Part shown: one piece after another, positions 1-6,436 of the stretch
How positions within the stretch are numbered: position 1 is the stretch's first letter
Layout of the letters: each line of letters begins with the position of its first letter
NCBI GenBank assembly: GCA_012521855.1
Contig: JAAYLO010000071.1
Span: 1-20,404 of the forward strand
Direction: 5' to 3'
DNA: 20,404 bases
From: Halanaerobiaceae bacterium
Lineage (GTDB): Bacteria; Bacillota; Halanaerobiia; Halanaerobiales; DTU029
The notes under the pieces: model-generated
Told to the model about the DNA's origin: nothing
Seen by the model: the letters and a program-made list of their open reading frames with translations, nothing else
Database searches by the model: none
Program-made: the position numbers and the translations under genes

Positions 1-161
1 ACAAGAAACTGCAGGGCATGATAGCTGAAAATACCTATATTCATGTTCTGGAGAGCTTTGGGCTACAGCTGGAAGATTCGAAGGAATGGCGGGATGTAAT
101 TAATTCATATTTTCATCGGAAATCTGGTATCTCTGATGAACTAAACCGGAAGATTTATTAA
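1..161 (+). CDS. GH67 alpha-glucuronidase, C-terminal end only (5' truncated by window)
   Basis: The open frame from base 3 to the TAA at 159-161 gives 52 residues and has no start in the window. It ends with EWRDVINSYFHRKSGI, then a short tail ending in RKIY. This pattern (EWRD..N.YF.RKSGI.D...R.IY) is what I recall for the extreme C-terminus of bacterial GH67 alpha-glucuronidases. That family removes 4-O-methylglucuronic acid from the non-reducing terminal xylose of aldouronic acids and usually works in the cytoplasm on imported oligosaccharides. The GH3 gene begins 40 bases downstream with its own ribosome binding site and no terminator in between, so the two are probably co-transcribed. 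Only the tail is visible, so catalytic residues, total length and presence of a signal peptide cannot be judged. The family call rests on the tail motif and the glucuronoxylan context. Confidence 0.8.
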   Translation, partial: KKLQGMIAENTYIHVLESFGLQLEDSKEWRDVINSYFHRKSGISDELNRKIY

Positions 162-201
162 TTCAATGATAAAATAATAATAAAACAAGGGGGTCTGTCA
201 A

Positions 202-2394
202 GTGAATAGTAATGAAAAAATACCGGCATATCAAAATCCTGATCTGCCAATAGAAGAGAGGGTGGATGATCTGGTCAGCAGAATGACACTGGAAGAGAAG
301 ATCAGCCAGCTCTTATATTATTCACCGGCAATAGGGAGATTGGGTATTAATGAGTACAACTGGTGGAATGAGTGCCTGCATGGTGTAGCCAGGGCGGGAG
401 TGGCCACTGTTTTCCCGCAGGCGATCGGCATGGCTGCCACTTTCAGCACGGATAGGATATATAAGGTTGCTTCTGCTATCGCTGATGAAGCCAGGGCAAA
501 GTACAATTCCTTTCAGAAACATGAGGATCGGGGGATCTACAAAGGACTTACCTTCTGGACTCCCAATATAAATATTTTCAGAGATCCCCGCTGGGGAAGG
601 GGACAGGAGACATATGGCGAAGACCCCTATTTGACAGGCCGAATGGGTGTCAGCTTTATAAAAGGACTGCAGGGAGATCATCCCCGGTATATGAAAGCTG
701 CTGCCTGTGCCAAACACTTTGCAGTACACAGCGGTCCTGAATCTGAAAGACATGAGTTTAATGCCGTGGCCTCCCCCAAGGATCTGAGGGAAACCTATCT
801 GCCTGCTTTCCGTGATGCCGTAAAAGAAGCAAAAGTTGAAGCAGTGATGGGTGCATATAACAGAACCAACGGAGAACCCTGCTGTGCCAGTAAAAGCTTG
901 ATGCAGGATATCCTGAGAGACGAGTGGGGTTTTGAAGGCCATTATGGATCAGATTCCGGGGCAATACAGGATTTTCATGAGCATCATAAAATAACCACCC
1001 GCCCGGTGGAGTCAGCTGCACTGGCCGTAAATACGGGTTGTGATTTGAACTGCGGCTGGGTTTATGAACACTTGACAGAAGCAGTAAAACAGGGGCTGGT
1101 AAGTGAAGAAACCGTAGATAGATCAGTGAAGAGGCTGTACAAAACAAGATTCAAGCTGGGTATGTTTGACCCTGAGGACAGAGTGCCCTTTAATAATATT
1201 CCCTATGAGGTAAATGATAGTGATGAGCACCGCCAGTTAGCACTGGAAACAGCCAGGGAATCCATAGTTTTGCTGAAGAATAAGGATTCCTTCCTGCCGT
1301 TGAACAGGGATGATATAAAGACAATTGCAGTTATCGGCCCCAATGCTGACCGGAAAGAAGTCCTCCTGGGCAATTATTTCGGTCTTCCCTCAAAATATGT
1401 AACAGTACTGGAAGGTATCCAGCAGGCAGTAAATGAAGGTACCAGGGTATATTATGCCGAGGGCTGTGCTCTGGGAGAAACACCGGAATCCTTCTGGGGT
1501 AATCCTCCCACTACAGGTTTTGCAGAAGCCCTTACTGCAGCTGAAAAATCAGATGTAGTAATAATGTGTCTGGGTCTTTCACCTGATTTTGAGGGAGAGG
1601 AAGGTTCTGTTGCCGAATCTGACGGCGGTGGAGACAAACTGAGCTTAAGCCTTCCGGGCTTACAACTGGAACTCTTAAAAGTTATCAGCCAGACCGGTAA
1701 ACCGATAGTTCTCGTGCTTTTAAACGGCAGTCCTGTTGATTTGAACTGGGCCCATGAAAATGTGGAGGCAATACTGGAAGCCTGGTATCCAGGAGAAGAA
1801 GGCGGGAAAGCTGTTGCCGATGTTATTTTCGGCAGCTACAATCCGGCAGGAAGGCTTCCGGTAACCTTTGTGAAGTCCATGGATCAACTGCCTCCTTTCC
1901 GGGATTATAGCATGATAAACAGAACATATCGTTATCTGGAGAGAGAACCATTGTATCCCTTCGGCTATGGTTTAAGTTATACAAAGTTCAGCTATTCCAA
2001 TTTAAGTGTCAGCAGGGAAAAAATTTCTACAGAAGATGATGAAGATATCCTTGTATCAGTTGAAGTTGAAAATACCGTTAAGTACGATGGAGATGAAGTT
2101 GGCCAGCTGTATATAAAAGACCTGGAAGCATCTGTCCGGGCCCCTGTCTGGCAGCTAAATGGTGTTAAGCGTATTCATTTAAAAACAGGAGAAAAAACAA
2201 AGCTTGATTTTACTCTAAAAAAGAGACAATTTGCCCTGATAGATAAAGAAGGCAAATGTTTACTGGAGCCTGGTAAGTTCAGGATTTATGTCAGCGGACA
2301 ACAGCCTGACAGAAGGAGTAAAGAATTGACAAATAATGAAGTATTATGGATAGATATTGAGTTTACCGGAAAGCTTCTGGAGATGGAATACTAA
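202..2394 (+). CDS. GH3 family beta-xylosidase / beta-glucosidase, cytoplasmic
   Basis: This 730-residue protein has the GH3 layout. The N-terminal TIM barrel includes RDPRWGRGQETYGEDP, the KH pair K171-H172 in CAKHFAVHSG, and the nucleophile D251 in GSDSGAI. The alpha/beta sandwich follows, with FEGEEG (E464/E466/E467 are acid/base candidates), and a C-terminal fibronectin III-like domain begins near residue 600. There is no signal peptide, so it should act in the cytoplasm. There is no PA14 insertion, which explains why it is shorter than the 850-residue-plus plant-type xylosidases. The likely job is to release xylose from imported xylo-oligosaccharides. The xylosidase preference is inferred from the neighbours and from the SD-x-GAI and EGEE motifs; GH3 specificities cross over and glucosidase or arabinosidase activity is possible. 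The start is GTG 202, about 9 bases after AAGGGGG (186-192). It follows the GH67 gene by 40 bases and is closed by a hairpin. Confidence 0.93.
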   Translation: MNSNEKIPAYQNPDLPIEERVDDLVSRMTLEEKISQLLYYSPAIGRLGINEYNWWNECLHGVARAGVATVFPQAIGMAATFSTDRIYKVASAIADEARAKYNSFQKHEDRGIYKGLTFWTPNINIFRDPRWGRGQETYGEDPYLTGRMGVSFIKGLQGDHPRYMKAAACAKHFAVHSGPESERHEFNAVASPKDLRETYLPAFRDAVKEAKVEAVMGAYNRTNGEPCCASKSLMQDILRDEWGFEGHYGSDSGAIQDFHEHHKITTRPVESAALAVNTGCDLNCGWVYEHLTEAVKQGLVSEETVDRSVKRLYKTRFKLGMFDPEDRVPFNNIPYEVNDSDEHRQLALETARESIVLLKNKDSFLPLNRDDIKTIAVIGPNADRKEVLLGNYFGLPSKYVTVLEGIQQAVNEGTRVYYAEGCALGETPESFWGNPPTTGFAEALTAAEKSDVVIMCLGLSPDFEGEEGSVAESDGGGDKLSLSLPGLQLELLKVISQTGKPIVLVLLNGSPVDLNWAHENVEAILEAWYPGEEGGKAVADVIFGSYNPAGRLPVTFVKSMDQLPPFRDYSMINRTYRYLEREPLYPFGYGLSYTKFSYSNLSVSREKISTEDDEDILVSVEVENTVKYDGDEVGQLYIKDLEASVRAPVWQLNGVKRIHLKTGEKTKLDFTLKKRQFALIDKEGKCLLEPGKFRIYVSGQQPDRRSKELTNNEVLWIDIEFTGKLLEMEY

Positions 2395-2397
2395 AAG

Positions 2398-2427
2398 CCA
2401 ATAAGCCTGTGAATACAGGCTTATTGG
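2398..2427. terminator. Perfect 13-bp hairpin behind the GH3 gene
   Basis: CCAATAAGCCTGT (2398-2410) and its exact reverse complement ACAGGCTTATTGG (2415-2427) flank a four-base loop, GAAT, starting three bases after the GH3 stop codon. The downstream sequence is AT-rich with broken T runs (2438-2455) rather than a clean T tract. It is probably an intrinsic terminator or a 3'-end stabilising hairpin closing the GH67-GH3 transcript. It separates that unit from the promoter at 2470. Confidence 0.7.
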
Positions 2428-2469
2428 TAAATAATCTTTATTTTATATTTATTTAAAAGATTAGTAATA

Positions 2470-2497
2470 TTGACAAGAGTTCATGAATAGATATAAT
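2470..2497 (+). promoter_or_regulatory. Sigma-A promoter, perfect consensus, ahead of the sugar-binding protein
   Basis: TTGACA at 2470-2475 and TATAAT at 2492-2497 match both sigma-A hexamers exactly, with a 16-base spacer. Transcription should start near 2504, about 235 bases before the ATG at 2740. The site lies just after the GH3 hairpin, so it most likely starts the binding-protein transcript and, by read-through, the transporter operon. A full consensus promoter suggests strong transcription that would need repression, consistent with the palindrome at 2628-2637. Confidence 0.75.
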
Positions 2498-2503
2498 GAG
2501 ACT

Positions 2504-2739
2504 ATAATAAATTGAATAATAGTTGTATATATTGTATATGTCTGGAGAGAGTTTCGTAATAATGACATAAAGACAGTCTCTAAAGTTATTAATACTCATC
2601 AACAGACAATTCTATTATCAATAGATAAAACCGGTTTCTAATTATATATTTAATATATCCTGATGAAAGGAGTGGTAAGAGGGGTTATAACTGATAATAT
2701 TGTGTTTTGGGCAATTTAAAATACTTAAGGAGGAAGAAA
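2504..2739 (+). other. Long 5' leader of the sugar-binding protein gene (part of the 345-base gap)
   Basis: About 235 bases lie between the predicted transcription start and the ATG at 2740. I see no credible coding sequence here. The leader contains a repeated GTATAT element (2524-2539), several weak inverted repeats including GAGACT (2498-2503) against AGTCTC (2575-2580), and the palindrome at 2628-2637. A purine-rich stretch at 2665-2684 looks like a ribosome binding site but leads to no gene. I recognise no riboswitch class. The functional ribosome binding site is AAGGAGG at 2727-2733. Confidence 0.5.
2628..2637. promoter_or_regulatory. AAACCGGTTT palindrome, candidate LacI-family operator
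   Basis: AAACCGGTTT is a perfect 10-base palindrome located about 125 bases downstream of the predicted transcription start and about 100 bases ahead of the gene. Operators of LacI-family sugar regulators are commonly A/T-rich palindromes centred on CG or CCGG, so this is a reasonable roadblock-type operator for a xylan-responsive repressor. No regulator gene is in the window and the symmetry does not extend clearly beyond ten bases. The assignment is an inference. Confidence 0.35.
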
Positions 2740-4047
2740 ATGAATAATTTAAAGAAGCTTGCTTTGTTGGTTTTTGCTATGGCACTCTTATCAGTTTCAG
2801 CATTTGCCTATACTTCAGACAGATATGATTTTGGAAATGTAGATTTTGGCGGAGCAACAGTTACTATTGTATCCTGGTATGATCCCACAGAATCATTTAA
2901 AGAAGGTGGAGAATATGCCGGTCGTCTGGAGGAAGCAAAAGAATTATTTAATATTGGTGATATCCAATTCTTACAGATACCATGGGGACCTGATGCTATT
3001 GAAACATTTATGAGCCGTTTTATGTCCGGTGATTCCAGGTATGATATCTGGATGTTAGATCATGCAAACTTTTTCAATTTGAGAACAGCTGGTGCTTTAT
3101 ATCCAGTGGGTGATATTCTTGGAGAAGATTATTATGCAAAATTACCGTATCAGTTCCAGAGGATGGCAGAAATATTTAGTCATAAAGGTAAAAAATACAC
3201 CTATACATCATTTAATGGGATTGTTAATAATACAGTATTTTTAGTTTTTAACAAAACACTTCTTGATCGTGAAGGTATTCCTTATCCATATGAGTATTAT
3301 CATAATAATCAATGGAACTGGGATACTCTGACTGAGGTTGCTAAAAAGGTAACAAGGGATACTGATGGTGATGGTACAATTGATCAGTGGGGCCTTACTG
3401 TCTTTAACGGCCCGGATTATATCCATGCAAATGGTGGTGCAATTACAAAATTAGTTGATGGTAAAGAAACCTTTGTGGCTGATCAAGTTCCTACTGTCAA
3501 TGCACTGAAACAGATGAGAGAATGGGAAGTAGAATTGGGCCTGGTTGGTGGAACATGGGAGATAAAAGAGTTCTTTAGTGGAAGAATTGCATTTGCTAAT
3601 ATGCCCACCTGGAAAATAAAACAATTGAAGGATGGAATGGAAGACGAGTATGGTGTTGTTCCTCTTCCAATGGGTCCAGATGCTGATGATTATCATTATC
3701 CATCTGATAATGTTGACAGTATGTATATACCTGCAAATGCAGCTGACCCGAAAGCCCTGGTTGCTCTTGATAACTTCCTCTGGACAATAGAAGAATTTGA
3801 AGAATCCATGGAAGATCAGATTATTGAAATGGCTTCTGACAGGGATTCATTTGAGATAATCAAACGGGGTATTGATAACTGGACAGGTGAAGCTGCTTAT
3901 ATGTCCTGGTGTATTGGAAGATACTATGAAAGTGTCTGGGGATCAGCTTATCAGGCTATCATGAGTGGTGAAAAAACTGCTGCAGCAGCTACTGCAGAAA
4001 TAAAACCTGAAGCACAGGCACTACTTGATGAAGCTCTCGGCCAATAA
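2740..4047 (+). CDS. Extracellular solute-binding protein, family 1 (sugar ABC transporter)
   Basis: This 435-residue protein starts with a signal peptide (MNNLKKLALLVFAMALLSVS, then AFA and a likely type I cleavage before YTSD). There is no lipobox cysteine, so it should be soluble in a periplasm or released, not a lipoprotein. The mature part has the family-1 features: a VTIVSWYD first strand, DIWMLDHANF, a hinge-region FNKTLLDREGIPYP, and an EF-hand-like loop DTDGDGTIDQWG at 207-218 that is common in this family and may bind calcium. The start is ATG 2740 with AAGGAGG six bases upstream. An in-frame TTG at 2707 would put eleven residues ahead of the signal peptide and has no ribosome binding site. 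It has its own consensus promoter and a strong terminator, a usual arrangement for producing more binding protein than permease. The ligand is probably a (glucurono)xylo-oligosaccharide, judged from the neighbours. Confidence 0.9.
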   Translation: MNNLKKLALLVFAMALLSVSAFAYTSDRYDFGNVDFGGATVTIVSWYDPTESFKEGGEYAGRLEEAKELFNIGDIQFLQIPWGPDAIETFMSRFMSGDSRYDIWMLDHANFFNLRTAGALYPVGDILGEDYYAKLPYQFQRMAEIFSHKGKKYTYTSFNGIVNNTVFLVFNKTLLDREGIPYPYEYYHNNQWNWDTLTEVAKKVTRDTDGDGTIDQWGLTVFNGPDYIHANGGAITKLVDGKETFVADQVPTVNALKQMREWEVELGLVGGTWEIKEFFSGRIAFANMPTWKIKQLKDGMEDEYGVVPLPMGPDADDYHYPSDNVDSMYIPANAADPKALVALDNFLWTIEEFEESMEDQIIEMASDRDSFEIIKRGIDNWTGEAAYMSWCIGRYYESVWGSAYQAIMSGEKTAAAATAEIKPEAQALLDEALGQ

Positions 4048-4078
4048 TAAGTTTTTAGTTTATAAGTAGAGCTTTTAT

Positions 4079-4131
4079 GGGAGTTCAGATAGCATAAATA
4101 AATACTATTTATATCTGGGCTCCCTTTTTTT
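4079..4131 (+). terminator. Strong intrinsic terminator behind the sugar-binding protein
   Basis: GGGAGTTCAGATA (from 4079) pairs with TATCTGGGCTCCC (4112-4124) as 13 base pairs including two G-U pairs. The loop contains an inner ATAAATA/TATTTAT pairing. Seven T residues follow at 4125-4131. It lies 32 bases after the stop codon. It should end most transcripts after the binding protein, letting only read-through or a separate start supply the downstream operon. Confidence 0.88.
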
Positions 4132-4260
4132 ATTGTTGCAGGAGAATTAGATAGTAGATAATAATGGAATTATAGTTATTTATATTTGTTTTATAATTTA
4201 TATGATTAATTTTATACATAGACTGGCCACTATTATTTTTATATAAAGGAGTTGGAGGTA
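4132..4260 (+). other. AT-rich gap ahead of the transporter operon
   Basis: About 130 very AT-rich bases separate the terminator from the next gene. A TATAAT occurs at 4192-4197 but no acceptable -35 hexamer sits 16-18 bases before it, so a separate operon promoter here is possible but not shown. AAAGGAG at 4245-4251 is the ribosome binding site for the TTG start at 4261. Confidence 0.35.
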
Positions 4261-6414
4261 TTGGGTTACAGGAGAAATTATCAGAAATTTATTGTTTTAT
4301 TACTTCTTCTCATTGGAAGTAATATAATGGTTTCTGCTAGTCCGGATTTAGTTAATATAGAAGTCCCTTATGTAAGCTATATTTTTGATTATTGGGGGGA
4401 TACAATGCAGTCTCCATTACCATATCTTCCTGAAGAAGTTTATAATTTTTTAGATAGTGAAGCAGGTAAATTAAGTAACCCCCAGGACCTTTATGTCAGT
4501 GATGATAATATAATTTATATAGCAGATACAGGGAATAACCGTCTTATTTGTCTTGATGAGAAATTTGAAATATCCAGGATAATTACAGGATTTGAGAATC
4601 ATGGAGAGTTTGATACTTTTAAGCAGCCAACAGGTGTTTTTGTAGATAATTATGGACATATATATATTGCTGATAAAGAAAACCAGCGGGTTGTAAAACT
4701 GGATTCTGAGGGAAATCTTGTTCAGATTATAGGACATCCAGAACCGGAAGTAGAAGGTATTTTGCCTGAAGACTTCAGGTACCGGCCGACAAAACTGGTA
4801 GTTGATAAAGCCAGCTTAATGTACGTCCTTTGTGATGATGTATATGAAGGACTCCTGCAGTTTGACAGAAATGGTGAATTCCAGGGTTTTATCGGTGCAC
4901 CCAAGGTGAGACCAAATATTCTGGATCGTATCTGGAAGTGGCTTTCAACAGAAGAACAACAGGACAGGAGGGCTTTGTTCCTGCCTACAGAGTACTATAA
5001 TATTGATATTAATGAAAGAGGATTTATATATGCAACTGTATCCAGTACTGATGTGGAAGAAGATGCTATCCGCCAGTTAAATCCCAGTGGTGAGGATGTG
5101 TTGAGAAGAAATGGTTTTTTTGCTCCCATTGGTGATATTTACTGGCCTGATACTGAATCTACAGCTTCAATTACAGGCCCGTCATTATTAGTAGATATCT
5201 GTGTACAGGATTATGGTATTTATTATGCACTTGACAGCAGGAGAGGCAGGGTTTTTGCTTATGACAATAATGGCAACCTTTTGTTTGTTTTCGGGTATAA
5301 TACTGATAAATATGGTGCAGTAAAGAGAGCAACCGCTATTGATACACTTGGTGATAATATTTTAATACTGGATGCTGAAAAGGGTTTCTTAAATGTTTAC
5401 AGTCCAACTGAATATGTGAATTATATTATGGGTGCGATAAAGCACCATTATATTGGTGAGTATGATATTGCTTCTGAGATGTGGTACGGTGTTTTGAAAA
5501 TGAATGTTAATAATGATCTGGCCTATACGGGAATTGGTAAGGCCTTTATGAGACAGGATAATTTTAAAGAGGCTATGGTCAATTTTAAACTGGGTAATAA
5601 TCGTGATGATTATTCTGATGCCCTCAGGCTTTACCGGAGAGAGCTTGTTGGCAGGAATTTTGGCTGGATTGTTTCTATAACTGTTGTTTTGTCAGTAATA
5701 ATATCAATTTTGAAAAGAATTTTCGGCAATAGAGCGGGAGAACAAGCAAGAATGATTGGATTCGAAAAAGCAAGTAAAGACAATAAGTTTTTTGATCTCC
5801 TGGAAAAACTGCGCTATTCCCTATACTTGATTTTTCATCCTTTTGATGGATTCTGGGATCTGAAATATGAGAAAAGAGGGAGTCTGCCTGCTGCCACAAT
5901 TATACTTAGCCTGGTTTGCCTTACTTATGTTTTTATGCGTCAATATACCGGGTTTATTTTTAATCATCTTGATCCCAGCAAATTAAATATTATTACAGAA
6001 TTTCTCAGTGTCTTGATACCATTTCTGTTGTGGTGTATAGTAAACTTTTCATTAACCACTTTGATGGAGGGGAAAGGTAAGTTTGTAGATGTGTTTATTT
6101 CTTCCTGTTATGCTTTGACCCCAATAGTGGTCATTAATATACCAGCTACTATCATGAGCCATTTTATTACAATGGAAGAAGGAGCATTTTACTATATCTT
6201 TTTAGCAATTGCCTGGACCTGGGCTGCGTTTCTACTGTTTTTTGGTACAATGGTTACACATCATTATGATATTAAGAAAAATTTCTTTACAACAGTATTC
6301 ACTATCGCAGGCATGGTCTTTATTATCTTTTTGAGTGTTCTATTTTTCAATCTGGTTGAACAGATTTATATCTTTGTTTCAGAAATCTATCATGAAATTA
6401 TTTACCGGATATAG
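4261..6414 (+). CDS. NHL beta-propeller / TPR / Yip1-domain membrane protein, function unknown
   Basis: About 717 residues. An N-terminal hydrophobic signal (near 9-27) is followed by an extracytoplasmic beta-propeller. At least two clear NHL-type repeats are visible (IIYIADTGNNRLICLD; HIYIADKENQRVVKLD), with more diverged ones up to GIYYALDSRRGRVFAYD. Residues about 385-455 look like one or two TPR units (YDIASEMWYGVLKMN, DNFKEAMVNFKLG). A transmembrane helix at about 466-490 follows, then a Yip1-like domain containing HPFDGFWDLKYEKRGS near 524 and about five more membrane helices. The start is TTG. I prefer 4261 because AAAGGAG lies nine bases before it, whereas the in-frame TTG at 4252 touches the Shine-Dalgarno. 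From memory, such Yip1 proteins sit next to DUF5696 genes and sugar ABC permeases in Clostridia and Paenibacillus, but I know of no function. Sensing of oligosaccharide or organisation of the import complex would be speculation. Confidence 0.8.
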   Translation: MGYRRNYQKFIVLLLLLIGSNIMVSASPDLVNIEVPYVSYIFDYWGDTMQSPLPYLPEEVYNFLDSEAGKLSNPQDLYVSDDNIIYIADTGNNRLICLDEKFEISRIITGFENHGEFDTFKQPTGVFVDNYGHIYIADKENQRVVKLDSEGNLVQIIGHPEPEVEGILPEDFRYRPTKLVVDKASLMYVLCDDVYEGLLQFDRNGEFQGFIGAPKVRPNILDRIWKWLSTEEQQDRRALFLPTEYYNIDINERGFIYATVSSTDVEEDAIRQLNPSGEDVLRRNGFFAPIGDIYWPDTESTASITGPSLLVDICVQDYGIYYALDSRRGRVFAYDNNGNLLFVFGYNTDKYGAVKRATAIDTLGDNILILDAEKGFLNVYSPTEYVNYIMGAIKHHYIGEYDIASEMWYGVLKMNVNNDLAYTGIGKAFMRQDNFKEAMVNFKLGNNRDDYSDALRLYRRELVGRNFGWIVSITVVLSVIISILKRIFGNRAGEQARMIGFEKASKDNKFFDLLEKLRYSLYLIFHPFDGFWDLKYEKRGSLPAATIILSLVCLTYVFMRQYTGFIFNHLDPSKLNIITEFLSVLIPFLLWCIVNFSLTTLMEGKGKFVDVFISSCYALTPIVVINIPATIMSHFITMEEGAFYYIFLAIAWTWAAFLLFFGTMVTHHYDIKKNFFTTVFTIAGMVFIIFLSVLFFNLVEQIYIFVSEIYHEIIYRI

Positions 6415-6436
6415 AATTTAGAAGGGATGGTATCGT

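Noticed and set aside
322..942. Long open frame on the minus strand within the GH3 gene
   Set aside because: It lies wholly opposite a gene with intact GH3 motifs, has no ribosome binding site or recognisable protein features, and is explained by the complement of that coding sequence.
2672..2719. Possible 15-codon leader peptide beginning at a GTG near 2672
   Set aside because: The Shine-Dalgarno-like bases overlap the start codon and the peptide has no run of regulatory codons or known pattern.
2707..2739. Upstream TTG start for the first binding protein
   Set aside because: It would place eleven charged residues before the signal peptide and has no ribosome binding site; ATG 2740 has AAGGAGG at ideal spacing.
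4192..4197. TATAAT as a -10 box for the transporter operon
   Set aside because: The bases 16-18 upstream do not resemble a -35 hexamer, and such a hexamer arises easily by chance in this very AT-rich gap.
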